A DNA stretch of 64,000 nt from Mixophyes australis (lineage: Eukaryota > Chordata > Amphibia > Anura > Limnodynastidae): the NCBI GenBank assembly GCA_036250195.1, contig JAVHZZ010000010.1, positions 84,742,757 to 84,806,756 of the forward strand, given 5' to 3'. The stretch's first letter is position 1. The number at the start of each line of letters is the position of its first letter. This document shows, one piece after another, positions 21,206-32,027 of this stretch. Made by a program: the position numbers and the translations under genes. The notes under the pieces are model-generated. The model saw nothing but the letters and a program-made list of their open reading frames with translations. It had not been told where the DNA came from and searched no databases.

Positions 21206-21286
21206 CATCATCATCATCATCATTTATTTATTTATTTATTTATTTATATAGCACCACTAATACTGCAATGCTGTACAGAGAACTCT
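21206..21286 (-). mobile_element. SINE/LINE tail, inverted
   Basis: CATCATCATCATTTATTTATTTA...ATAGCACCACTAATACTGCAATGCTGTACAGAGA is the complement of the shared SINE/LINE tail. It abuts the head of a + strand SINE. Confidence 0.7.
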
Positions 21287-21667
21287 CAGCACTGGGGTCA
21301 TGAGTTCAATTCCCGACCATGGCATTATCTGTGAGCATGGCCGCCATCAGGGGGGTACAGGGGGTACCCGTGTACCGGGCCCGGGCTCACCAGGGGGCCC
21401 GGCGGCACACTCTAACCAGGGGGTCCGCTATCTTCAGCCTGGCTGTCACTGTGACAGCCAGACTGAAGACAGCAGCAAAAAACGCTTCAGCAGTGGAAAT
21501 CATCCACCAACAGGAAAGTTCCAAATGCCGAAACTTCCGGTTGGTGGAACACATATGCGTTCCACTGCGGGAGTTAAGGTCAGAAGTATCTCTCTCCCTC
21601 CCCTCTGCCCTAATACTAATATATATATATATATATATAATATATATTTTATGTAAAAAAAAAAGTG

Positions 21668-21718
<51 letters not shown>

Positions 21719-22308
21719 TTAGGGCCCCCCTTAACTTACCTTTCAATCGCCTAAGTCTGACCCCCTTCATGGAAGAGAGGACCAGGGAGGGAGCTGGATC
21801 GTGACCACAAAAGGTAATATTTTTTTTTGTTTTTTTTCTACAGGATTTTTTTTTTCATTGCCTTAGGCCCCCTTTCCCCCTGGGCCCCCAGGCACCTGTC
21901 CATCGTGCCCAGTCAGAAAGATGGCCATGGTTCATGGTGGGGGGGGTCATCGAGCAGGGTCATGGGGGGAGTGGGTCAATGGGGGGGGGGGGCGCCCTGC
22001 CTGTTTCATTGTACTGGGCCCCACGATTTCTAATGGCGGCCCTGTCTGTGTGGAGTTTGTATGTTCTCCCCGTGTTTGCGTGGGTTTCCTCCAGGTAATC
22101 CGGTTTCCTCCCACACTCCAAAAACATTCTGGTAGGTTAATTGTCTGCTATCAAATTGACCCTAGTCTGTGTGTGTGTCTGTGTGTGTGTTAGGGAATAG
22201 GGAATTTAGACTGTAAGCTCCATTGGGTCAGGTACTAATGTGAATGAGTTCTCTGTACAGCGCTATGGAATTAGTGGCGCTATATAAATAAATGGTAATG
22301 ATGATGTT
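21287..22308 (+). mobile_element. tRNA-type SINE split by a hAT insertion
   Basis: The head CAGCACTGGGGTCATGAGTT, with a B-box-like TTCAATTCCCGACC, ends at TTATCTGTG before 21336. The body resumes at 22045 (TCTGTGTGGAGTTTGTATG) and runs to the tail GGCGCTATATAAATAAATGG. The intervening 709 bp is a later insertion. A second, inverted SINE follows directly at 22310. Confidence 0.8.
21336..22044. mobile_element. hAT-type element inserted in a SINE
   Basis: Ends CATGGCCGCCATCAG and (inverted) CAGGGCCGCCATTAG. The flanks TCTGTGAG (21328-21335) and TCTGTGTG (22045-22052) differ at one base. It contains a small palindrome (CTGGCTGTCACTGTGACAGCCAG), two (TA)n tracts (about 21618-21642 and 21672-21714), AAAAGGTAA and the GGGCCCCCAGGCACC box. 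The box and AAAGGTAAG motifs link it to 15070-16243 and 23936-24371. Confidence 0.82.
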
Positions 22309-22309
22309 G

Positions 22310-22475
22310 GTCAGACCCTGCCCCAATAAAGCTTACAGTCTAAATTCCCTAACAAACAGGCTAGGGTCAATCTGATAGCAGCCAATTAACCTACCAGTAT
22401 GTTTTTGGAGTGTAGGAGGAAACCGGAGCGCCCGGAGGAAACCCACGCAAACATGGGGAGAACATACAAAAAATA
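22310..22475 (-). mobile_element. tRNA-type SINE, inverted partial copy
   Basis: Complement of the SINE body: TACAGTCTAAATTCCC, GATAGCAGCCAATTAACC, GGAGTGTAGGAGGAAACC and AACATGGGGAGAACATAC. It stands tail to tail with the split + strand SINE. Confidence 0.8.
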
Positions 22476-23935
22476 TGTGGCACTACTGCCCTGGTAGCCA
22501 TAAATTACTTGGGTATACTGGCGCTTGTAGGAAAACAAATATCAACATGCCCTGGTATCTAGAGTCTGCTGGGATCTGTAGTGTCACATAGTAATATACT
22601 AACCAAAACAAAATACCCACACTTTATTAAAATGTAAATACACTGCCCCAATTCCTTATTCTCCACTATATTATACCCCTAACTCCCAAGGGATGTTCTT
22701 TTTTCTATGGCAATCCAATGGTTAAAAAATAAAAAAATTGCACCTTGAAGAAACGCGATAACAGGCATGGGACCTGTCCGATTATAGCTATCAAGAGCAG
22801 CTTCATTCTGATTGGTTAGAGTGTGAGTAAGCCCCTTTGATTGGCTATGTGCACATAAGACTCCACATGGGGTATCAATGAACTAAATTGCATCAATGAG
22901 GTTCATTCATAAAATGTGACAAACGATTGGTTAGCAAACAGATAATAACCTAACTTTCTGATTTCCACCCATTAATATTTTACTAAGTGCAAACAGTAAA
23001 ATACAATGACATCTCTCAGTGTTGTTATGTCACACTGCAACTGACAATCTCTTGAAGTTGTCTTCCTCTCCAAAGATTTACAGTTTCAATCCGCCCATTA
23101 AACTGTAAGCTGAAGTTATTTCCCTATTTACTCGCCAAATATAAGGCAGCTTTAATATAAATAAATGTTACAGATACTTATGTATGTCATTCTAATAATA
23201 TAGAAACATCTGAAAATTGCTTAAAACATATTTTCAGGGCCAGAAAATAGTGCAGAGATAGTGGAACTTGAACTCACACTTGTTATATCATGGTTTACCA
23301 TGACAACAGACCACAAACTTAAAAGGTAACCAGGCAACAGTAGACCACTAACAATGACCTAATAAGATTAGTTAGCAACCATATAAACAAACTGTTACCG
23401 TAAACAGCATATTGCAGTGGTCTTTAATCCCACTACAGGAAACTGCCACTATCAAAATATTAACTGATATTATTTAACACAGTTAGTTTGCAGGATTTAA
23501 TATTTAGTTTAGCACGGTAATATCTGATCAGGGATGTTTGTAATACCATCAATAAATGTAGCTATAGTATGTGAGAAGATGATTATGTGGGAGGAACATC
23601 ACAAAGCTGATCTAATGTGCAGCCATCTCTAACGACTGTCCGCATGCTGTTTGGCTACACTGACTGCAGATTAGAACCTGCAACTTTGTTGTTTTTTTTA
23701 TTTAAAAAAATAAACATTTTAATTCAAAGGGTTGCCAAAATTACTGGCAGTATTTGTTGGGGTATACCAAAAGTTATATAATTAGCAGCATTTTAAGGAA
23801 ATTGATGTTTCTGGAATAAAGGGAAGCTTTTACCCACACATCTACACATTCTCCCTGGTGTTTTACCGTACACAATGCTGGAAGCCTGGGACACATACCT
23901 CTGTCATTTAGCCTCCCTCCGGTGACTCTGTCACA
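22476..23935. other. Intergenic; one weak hammerhead-like scrap
   Basis: At 22748-22765 the + strand has CCTTGAAGAAACGCGATAAC, keeping only GAAACGCG of the hammerhead-like motif. The rest is A/T-rich with no gene or recognised repeat. Confidence 0.35.
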
Positions 23936-24371
23936 TTATATATATATATATATACCACTTTTTACATGTGCTCACTCAGCGTCCCTTCAACTAGATAATC
24001 AAATCCCCCTTAACTTACCTTTCAAACGCCTTGTTCTCCGAGCTTAAGCCCCTTCTCTTCTTTTTTCTGAGTCCTCGCTGACTCGATGTTATTGTTCTCC
24101 GTTCTGCGCTCCTCCGTGCTGTGCTCGCAGTGAATGTCAGGCATGATGATGTCATCACGCCTGACATTCACTATGAGCACAGCACGGAAGAGGGGACAAG
24201 GGAGGGAGCCGCATCGCCACCTGACCTGAATGGTCAGGTGACCGCAAAAGGTACTTTTTGTTTTGTTTTGTTTTTTTTACAGGATTTTTATTTTCATTGA
24301 GTGTCCTGCTTGGGGCCCCCCTGCCCGCTGGGCCCCCGGGCACCTGCCCATCATGCCCAGTGGGAAAGACG
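23936..24371. mobile_element. Palindrome-core hAT-type element, inverted relative of 15 kb
   Basis: The right end GGGAAAGACGGCACTG is a hAT-type terminus, and its complement matches the left end at 15072. The core has 28-bp inverted arms, 24115-24142 and 24159-24186, with two mismatches. Arm sequence is nearly the same as in the 15-kb copy. The left end was not found; it may be truncated at the (TA)n at 23936. The ORFs over it come from this repeat. Confidence 0.65.
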
Positions 24372-24479
24372 GCACTGATCATATTATATTTGTTTTTAAG
24401 GAACTATTCTATGGTACTCATCCTACTTATCATACTGCTCATTCAGTTTCTTGCTCTGAATCCACTTCCTCTCCAGTTC

Positions 24480-25560
24480 CTGTAACAGTTGGAGTACGAC
24501 AATGGCTCAGTCTTATGTTCTCTCTCTCTCTATACCACTTCTCTCGTCAAAATAACACACTTTGGTTTTCAGTATCTCCTATAAGCAGATGACACCCAAA
24601 TATATCTATGCTTTCTGGATTTTTTTCCCACCTGTGCTGATCCATGTTACTCAATGTATTTCTACAATTTCAAATTAACTGTCCTCTGACCACATCCAAC
24701 GTTAAAAAACTGAAACTGAGCTTATAATCTTTTGACAACTCAAAAGAAGTTGCTTACCTGATATCCAGATAGTAAACCCTACCCTTCAAGTTTGCTGCAT
24801 AAGTGTCATCCTTGACTCAGAACTGTCCTTTGTCTCCAGATCCAATCTGTGTTCAAATCCTGTTATATGCATCTAAGAAACTTCTCCAAAATACCACACA
24901 GAATACACTACAAAAACTTGCTCTTATAATCTCCTTCAGCGACTATTACAATTCCCTCCATACTGTTCTTGCCCTAACCAGACTTTCACCTCTTCATCTA
25001 TTTTGAATAGAGCCGCTAGACTTGCAGAACATTCTTCTACTGCTGTTCTGCACTTTCGGTCCCTACATTGGTTGTCTGTACCTTATCTAATCCATTATAA
25101 AATACATCTACTACTATACAGATGTAGACAAAATTGGACAAACATGTGTCGCTTCATATGTCTCAAAATATCTCTCGTCTTGACCTTTCCTCTCTTTCCA
25201 ATTTCTCAGCTCTTCATTCATGTTGAAAACTTGCGCCCATTGCTGACTACAGAAATGTTGCTGGTTGCACCAATTCTGTGGAATTCTCTCACTCCCACAC
25301 TTAGGGCTAGATTTACTAAGCTGCGGGTTTGAAAAAGTGGGGATGTTGCCTATAGCAACCAATCAGATTCTAGCTGTCATTTTGTAGAAGGTACTAAATA
25401 AATGAAAGCTAGAATCTGATTGGTTGCTATAGGCAACATCCCCACTTTTTCAAACCCGCAGCTTAGTAAATCTAGCCCTTAGACTTTCCCCTCAGCCTCC
25501 AAACTTTCAAGTGTTCCCTGAAAACTCACTTTTTCGGCAAGCTTGTCAAAATAGTCAAAT
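24480..25560 (+). pseudogene. L2/CR1-like LINE reverse transcriptase fragment
   Basis: A frameshifted reverse transcriptase on the + strand. A GVPQGSVLGP-type motif is eroded to GVRQWLSLM at about 24492, and the catalytic box remains as ADDTQIYL at about 24584. Later come LNRAARLAEHSS, LHWLSVPYLIHYKI and APILWNSL. After the MITE at 25304-25478 the frame continues as LQTFKCSLKTHFF. The MITE therefore landed in the LINE. Many stops: dead. Sequence to about 25800 may be its 3'UTR. Confidence 0.75.
25304..25478. mobile_element. 175-bp palindromic Harbinger-like MITE, copy 3
   Basis: Nearly identical to copy 2 (13911-14085), with TTA on both flanks (25301-25303 and 25479-25481). It interrupts the LINE coding sequence between NSLTPTL and FPLSLQTF. 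High similarity to copy 2 suggests relatively recent spread. Confidence 0.9.
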
Positions 25561-26305
25561 TCCCGATCTATTGTCTTAACCTCCATAGCCTAATTTTCCT
25601 GATTATCACCCCTCTAAACAGTCCACACAGAACTTTTATATTCTTTCTATACTTATACAACCTACTAACACCCACACTAAAATAGCTGTATGACTGAATC
25701 ATATAGCCCTACAAACAACTTTTTCCATTACAATCTGGCTGGAACAAAATGCAATATATGACACTCAAACTAATATTATGATATAGATTTTAAGTTTTCT
25801 CGCAGTTTGCTAGCATGGTCCTGTTACTTCTTTATCTGTTTGTTAATACCCAGTCTTGTTTTAGTACTGTGTTTGTTCCCAATAGCAAAAAAAACCCAAT
25901 AGCAAAAAAAAAAGATATTAGAAGTCAATTGGAAGTTTCATGACCTGTATAAATGAGGACTCATAATATCCTTTTTTTCTATTGAAAGCCATTATGTTTT
26001 ATAATACAGGAGTTTCAATTTGAAACTACAAAGAGCTGTTTTTATCAGGACTGCTTGATCCCTGCTGTGTTATTGTATGTTGTGTTAGGGAGTGTTACGT
26101 AATTACATTAAGGTGCACATTTTAATTTAAATTTGTTGATTGGTTGCTATGGCTGAGTGGTAATTTGCAACTAAATGAAATGTAAATATTTCTCAGAATT
26201 GTGTTAACCATTGTTAGCAGCTTCTAGTATCATGAATAACATCTAAAACCCCAATCTTATGTCCAGGATAGAAAGGTAGTTTTCTGAGGAATAGATGGGC
26301 TATAT
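25561..26305. other. LINE 3' flank and intergenic
   Basis: Probably starts with the LINE 3'UTR (to about 25800). A-runs lie at about 25885-25915. Nothing else is recognised. Confidence 0.4.
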
Positions 26306-26965
26306 ATTATTGATTTGTACAGCGCCACAGTGCTCTGCAACGCCGAATAGTAGAGGTATTAAATCACAAATTAATTAGGGACATACAACTCAGGCAAACT
26401 AAATGCAGACATGAATACAATGGGTGCGGTGGGTCTTGCTTATGGGTCAGTCTACCACCTAGTGGGAAAAGACAGAGCTATGATCAAAGAAGTGAGTCTG
26501 ACTCAGACTAGAGATTGGCACAGTACAGAGGGTCTACCAAGGTTAGTAGTATAGGCAGGAGTAGGGTAGGCTCCAGTAGAGTGGTGGGTTTTCAATATGC
26601 TGTGGGAGCAGCACGGAAGAAGTCTATTAGACATTAGTGAGAGCTTGTTATTAGAGTGCAGGCGAGGCACCGGTCAGAGGAAGTTCTAAGTGGGCATGAG
26701 GGAGAGTATTTGGAGATGAGGTTTGAGATATATAAATGGGCAATGTTGTTGATGTATTTTTAAGTAAGGATGAGTCATTTTAATTGTATTCTGGAGGATA
26801 TGTTGAGCCAGTGTAGTGAATAATACAGTGGTGCAGCAGATGTGGAGCAGCAAGAGAGGAATATAATTCTTGTTGGCACGTATAGGATAGATTGAAGTGG
26901 GACAGAAGGGTGAGGGGAATCCCTGATAGAAGGAGGAAATGACGAAAGAATGGACAGAGTGTTTG
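26306..26965 (-). pseudogene. L2/CR1-like LINE fragment, inverted
   Basis: On the - strand, broken frames give LHWLNISSRIQLK, ISNLISKYSPS and PLRTSSDRCLACTLITSS. These align with LHWLPV..RI, SSLVSKYLPTRQLRS and DLRLSSTLITSS of the 3.9-kb copy. The 3' end at about 26310 shows the GGCGCTGTACAAATCAATA tail. Stops and deletions make it dead. Confidence 0.65.
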
Positions 26966-27235
26966 TCACACACCGGCCCCGCGAGCAGGTACCGGCAGTC
27001 TTACCTTTCTCCTGCAGGCAGGGATCCCAGCGGTATCGGCCGCATCCATCTGATGGCGGGCGCCATCTGCTGTCAAGGCTGTGCATGCACAGACCCACTC
27101 CTCCTCCTAAAACCTCCCACTCGCTCCTCATTGGTTACTACCTTTTGGAGGGCTATTTAAAGCTCCTGATTCACCTGTCAGGTGCCTGTACTTGTGCTCA
27201 CTTCCTGCAAGCAGTGAATAAATGGTGATGATGAT
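26966..27235 (+). mobile_element. LTR-like fragment
   Basis: Starts TGTCACACACCGGCCCCG and has a TATA-type GGCTATTTAAAGC at about 27150 and an AATAAA at 27219. That order suits an LTR of a Gypsy- or ERV-type element. No second LTR, primer site or target duplication was found. Weak call. Confidence 0.35.
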
Positions 27236-27296
27236 GATGATATGGCCAACTGAGGACTAAGTCAAACAAACGTATTACATGAACATTAAAGACCAT

Positions 27297-27409
27297 GGGG
27301 GTAAATGTATCATACCCCATTTTTTTAAACTCGCGGGAGTTCGGCGTCTTCGCAGCTTAAATTTAAAGTGGCGCTGCCTTGTAAAGGGAAGTATGATACA
27401 TTTACCCCC
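27297..27409. mobile_element. Short MITE with GGGGGTAAATGTATCATA ends
   Basis: Inverted ends GGGGGTAAATGTATCATAC and GTATGATACATTTACCCCC enclose about 75 bp. The ends resemble those of the MITE at 29104. No clear TWA duplication is visible. Confidence 0.7.
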
Positions 27410-28688
27410 ATATAGCAATTATGCGGTCATTTCTGGTGATATAATTAATAGACTGAAGAAGAATAAAATTGCATAATTATAAACCATTTTGAAAATTTTG
27501 ACATTGTATAAGTACATTAGATCACACTGCCTTAAGGTATAAACTTTTATAACAAAGTGGCCAACAAAAGGTCAGGATGCAACTAGTAAATAAAAACAAG
27601 CATGTGGCTGTAGGAAGTCGGCAGTGAAATATTAAGCCACAGCAGGAGCAAAATGATGATATTTAGAGAGGTTTCCAAATGTTTGGGTTTGGAACAAGGC
27701 AAAAATATCTGTATAATAGGGAGCATATGTTTTGGCATGTATATGTTATGTCTAAACTACATGCAGGCAGATAGGAAGGACTATGAGACTTCTTCTAGCT
27801 AGCTGGCCCTTCTGCATTTAAATACCCACAACATACTATAGGCGCATAAAACAGAATACAAATATAAATATATATTCAAAAAATGTATCACATGGGTCCA
27901 TATTTATATTCAGATTGATAACATACGGTACATTAAGAGCACGTGCTTGTAATGTAATTATGTCAAACCAACAAGTAGAGTCCAAGGTACGGCTCTCCTA
28001 TTATAGTCGGCTTCACTAGTATGATGTCTCTTATAGGCTTGTTGAAGAAATTTCACCAGTGGTTTCAATCTTATCAATTATATAAGAACCATTAAGCCTC
28101 AACTCAGTCAGATGAAGAAACTGGTTCTTCCACATCAGTAGTTTTATTACAAAATAGCCCAAGTGCACAATATTTTGGGGGTTCACCCCTTCCTTGGGTA
28201 TTTACAAGTGCAGTCTTTAAATACTGAAAGATACAGGTGTAGACAAATGATAAATCAAGAATACAGTACTATAAACATAGACAAACATTTAATATATTCA
28301 TTTAATTCCAATTTTATTGTGAAAAAAATATATTAAAAAGAATGAATTCATATATGGAACCAGAAAGTTTCACATGATAATTTAATTTCTGCAGCTTTAA
28401 TCAAACAACAATAATTATAATATATATTAAAGTTCTATATAAACATGCATGCAGGTCCACCATCACGGGGGTACAGAAGGTACCAACATATGGAATCCGG
28501 ACTGACCAGGGTGCTCACTGTCCAAAGCCTGTTTTTTTTTTTACAAAAATAATCTGTTGAGGCCCTAACTCATTCTGAGTGTGGCCCCAGGTTTGAATAA
28601 GGGGGGCTGTGCAGCACTATTGGGGTCAGCACTGTCCTAAAGAGGGCAGGCCCCATCATTGTTGTGCTTCTTGGTAGCTGGATCATAC
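27410..28688. other. Intergenic; hammerhead-like relic at 28156-28200
   Basis: No gene is seen. The - strand at 28156-28200 folds as a decayed hammerhead-like hairpin: CCAAGGA in place of CUGANGA, GGGG-TGAA-CCCC helix II, then AAAAT in place of GAAAC. The outer arms GGGT and GCCC largely pair. Confidence 0.4.
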
Positions 28689-28696
28689 CCCGGGAC

Positions 28697-28838
28697 CAGA
28701 GGCGGAACTACCAATGGTGCAGCAAGTGGGAGCATCGGGGGTCCATGGAGATAATGGGGAATTAGTAAGTTGTTGGCCCCGGTTCCCTCCTCCCCACTTC
28801 CTTGCAGCCGGGCCCATAGCTCGCTAGTTCCGCCTCTG
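28697..28838. mobile_element. 142-bp hAT MITE
   Basis: Perfect 14-bp ends CAGAGGCGGAACTA and TAGTTCCGCCTCTG. The flanking 8-mers CCCGGGAC (28689-28696) and CCTGGGAC (28839-28846) differ at one base. Interior is non-coding. Confidence 0.88.
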
Positions 28839-29103
28839 CCTGGGACCAAACACCAATGAGCGCATTTGTTTCTAGTCCCACACCCTTCCTTCTGTCTCCC
28901 GTACTCCACATTTCTTCTCCTGTCCCAGTCATCCCTTCTCCTCCTACTTCCCCTCCTCTAGCCGATCTGCTCCACACCTCCCCTCTCTACATGTGGCTGA
29001 CTCCTCTTTTTGGAAGATAGATAAGTGAATGGGGTGATTAGGTCTGATGTTATAGCTCTGTTTTCACATGTTTTTTGGGGACAAAGTATGAATGTGTACA
29101 CTA

Positions 29104-29271
29104 GGGGGTAAATGTATCAAGCTGACAGGTTTGAAAAGGGGAGATGTTGCCTATAGCAACCAATCAGATTCTAGCTATCATTTTGTAGAAAGTACTAAAT
29201 AAATGATAGTTAGAATCTGATTGGTTTTTCAAACCCGCTGGAAAAACTCTCAGCTTGATACATTTAACCCC
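29104..29271. mobile_element. Palindromic Harbinger-like MITE, diverged copy 4
   Basis: Ends GGGGGTAAATGTATCAAGCT and AGCTTGATACATTTAACCCC around the same CCTATAGCAACCAATCAGA core as copies 1-3. The right arm lacks the GCTATAGGCAACATCTCC part, an internal deletion of about 24 bp. The ORFs here are shadows. Confidence 0.75.
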
Positions 29272-30127
29272 AGATGCCTTCTTTGCAGTCCGAACAATTT
29301 GAACTTGTAAAATGCCTCTTTGTTGCCTTCCAATATCCATAGTATAATGTTCTTCCCTGCTGCTTGCAAATCTGTTTAGGGTGAAGTGCAGCTGTAATGC
29401 ACAAAACACCTTTAAAAAGAGCTATAACATTGGTTTTACACTTTACATACATGTATATATAGCACTTTCGTATATGCATGTTAACAGTGATACCTTATAT
29501 TTACATTCATGAAAATTACATGCTAATTACATTTCTGACCTAATATAGGTCTTGACATTATCAGGATTAAAGTCCTTGATATTACTTCTATGTTCAGCAA
29601 TCCCCACACTGATTTGCCACCTGCCACCATGAAGCACATTTCTCTTTTGTCTCTTTTCTTACTCATTTCTACACTCTGTAATTTTCCTTTCAGCTATTTT
29701 TTTCTCCTTAGCACTCTCTCTCTTAACTCTTTCCACCTCCATGTCCCAGCCCTCTCTTATCTCCCAGCTCTTTTTTATCTATTTTATTTTCTCCTCCCAT
29801 TGCTTAGTGTTCATTTCCCCTGCACTGTTTTTCCCTCCAGTTCTCTTTTCACCCCTCAACTAACTACCCAATCCCTCCCCATCAGCTCCCTCTTTTTCTC
29901 CATTAGTCCCATCTCACTTTTATATTAGATTGCTTTCTCATCATAGCTAATCTTCTCCTTTGCTTTCTTTTCCAATCCACCTTTCGTTCACCCCACTTTC
30001 TTACCTAATGGCAGGTAGCAGTAAGCTCCTCCTCTACGCAATGTACCACATCTTCACGGCCCTGTGCCGATCAATCAGAGAACATTCTGTGTGGCCAACA
30101 TGGTGCATTGGGCACCCAGTAATAGTA
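29272..30127. other. Intergenic with a pyrimidine-rich tract (29590-29995)
   Basis: About 400 bp of strongly C/T-rich + strand sequence. It is translated as a low-complexity Leu/Ser/Phe ORF at 29590-29928, which I reject as a gene. Nothing else is recognised. Confidence 0.5.
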
Positions 30128-30135
30128 CCTGTCTG

Positions 30136-30425
30136 CAGTGGCGGATCCAGGGGGGGGGGCGATCGGGGAGATCGCTCCCCCCTACCAGGGGCTTGCTGCC
30201 GACAGCTGCACACTGTGCAGGTCCGTTAAGCAGGGACAGTATGCTGCCCGGCTGCTCTGATTGTGTTTTAAACACAATCAGAGCAGCGGGACAGCACACT
30301 TTCACTGCTGAACGGACCTGCACATACTGTGCAGCCGCCGGCAGCCTTAGAACACAGAAAGGGGGGGGCCTAAATCGCCCCCCTAAAATCGCCCGGGGTA
30401 GGGCAAATGTCTGGGTCCGCCCCTG
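30136..30425. mobile_element. 290-bp hAT element with palindromic core, TSD CCTGTCTG
   Basis: Ends CAGTGGCGGATCCAG and (inverted) CAGGGGCGGACCCAG, 13 of 15 matching, with perfect CCTGTCTG at 30128-30135 and 30426-30433. The core has an 18-bp inverted pair GCTGCTCTGATTGTGTTT (30251-30268 with 30270-30287), plus outer arms around GTGCAGGTCCGTT. Non-coding. Confidence 0.92.
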
Positions 30426-30691
30426 CCTGTCTGTTACAGGCAGGTCACACCGGAGCGTATCTTTTTTAAAGACAGGCACCTTCCTGATGGCAAAATAAGA
30501 TAGAAGGAAAAAAAACGAATGTCTGATCACTCTGTGCCGGAGACAAATGCCTTGCTTTACCCACCCACTCCTTCAGACTGAACTTTTCTTAGGTTGTTTT
30601 TAATACATTTACAAAAGCGGACCCGTATCATGAGCCTCTGAATCAGCTGAAGTTTTTTTCTAATGTTCTTCAGCTGGCTTTGTACATCAGG

Positions 30692-30876
30692 CAGGGGCGG
30701 GCTAGGCCGGGGGGCATCGGTCCCCCGGGCCGCTCAGAGTGACCGCTGTTCGGGCCACACAGGCGGCCGCATCATATGACACGCGATGCGGATGTGTCAT
30801 CACGCGGCCGCATCGCGTGTCATATGATGCGGCCGCCTGTGCGCCCCCCGGGCTGCATTTTGTCAGCCCGCGCCTG
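30692..30876. mobile_element. 185-bp hAT element with a perfect 34-bp G/C-rich hairpin
   Basis: Ends CAGGGGCGGGCT and (inverted) CAGGCGCGGGCT. Flanks ACATCAGG (30684-30691) and ATATCAGG (30877-30884) differ at one base. The core arms 30758-30791 and 30808-30841 are exact complements, contain GCGGCCGC, and are separated by 16 bp. Non-coding. Confidence 0.9.
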
Positions 30877-30884
30877 ATATCAGG

Positions 30885-31846
30885 ATAGAGATTTTCAATT
30901 TTACAGAGGTGTAGGAAGGGGTGGGGGGGGCTTTCCCTCTTCTGTACTGGTGGCTCTTGGACATTGCCAGGTGAGGGTAACAGACAATGTTGGACTTTAG
31001 TACTTGCTGATGCTCAGCTTTCTAGTTGAAGTTAAAAGTCTCTCCATAGATTGACTCGGAGCAGATGTGGAGCAGTGTATCGCCGGGCACCATAGCAAAA
31101 TTTTGGTAGGTGCCCGATGATGGCATTCTTGGCTCCCCATCTGGCCATGTGTGGTCCAGCGCATGAGCCTAATGAGCATTCGCCGCACGGATAAGGTCCC
31201 CACTCTGCTCTTTTTGCATTACTGGGCCCTCCTCACCTCTGGGCCGCACCCCCTCCTCACCTCTGGGTCGCACCCCATGCCCCCCCTTACTCAGAGACTA
31301 TCTCCTCAATATTCTCCAAGGTCATTGGAAAAATAGTATTTAACAATTGATCAGTGGAAAATCTTGCAAAACATGTATTTTTTTAAATTATATAATAGAA
31401 GAACTAATATACACATTTAAGGAACAGCAACTCACTGGAGCATGTGTACATTCTAATTTGATCTGCACCTTTGCGGTTTCCAGATAGTCCTAAGTATGTG
31501 CTCCAAAAAGTAATAAATATATAATACTAAATAAAATAATAAAGGGAAAACATAATACTGCAATTTCTTTAGTTCACGTTAATATTAGGCATTTAAGTAG
31601 ACAAGTAGACATATGTAGGCATTACATTTCAATCTTTGCTATTTGTAATCTGTAATTTTGTATCTGCTATTACATGTAGTAATATATTGTGGAATAATCT
31701 GCATGTTATTCAATTTATATGTATTTGTAATATGTTGAAATATTTATAACATCTTCAGGATCATAGTTGGTTTACATGTCTATGACTAGGCCCATAAACT
31801 TAATGTTATGCTAATGAATATAATACAGCCGCAAGGTCTATTTATA
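30885..31846. other. Intergenic, nothing recognised
   Basis: Short ORFs on both strands without domains. No RNA gene or repeat family recognised. Confidence 0.4.
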
Positions 31847-31854
31847 CTCTATGG

Positions 31855-32019
31855 CAGTGGATTCCAAACTTTTTCAGTTCAAGGCACCCTTAGGGTCTCC
31901 AAATTTTTTTCAAGGCACCCCTAAGCCAAAATAATTACTAAGTAGTCCACCTCATTGCTTACCACTGGCCCTGGCTGAGGCACCCCAGGGAGCCTAGGCG
32001 CACAGCTTGGGAACCACTG
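31855..32019. mobile_element. 165-bp hAT MITE, TSD CTCTATGG
   Basis: Ends CAGTGGATTCCAAACTT and (inverted) CAGTGGTTCCCAAGCTG, a Charlie-like hAT terminus. Perfect CTCTATGG flanks at 31847-31854 and 32020-32027. Contains two AAGGCACCCTTAGG-type repeats. Confidence 0.9.
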
Positions 32020-32027
32020 CTCTATGG

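Noticed and set aside
29590..29928. Leu/Ser/Phe-rich 112-residue ORF resembling a signal peptide
   Set aside because: It lies in a C/T-rich tract; composition alone gives a hydrophobic translation and no splice or domain evidence exists.
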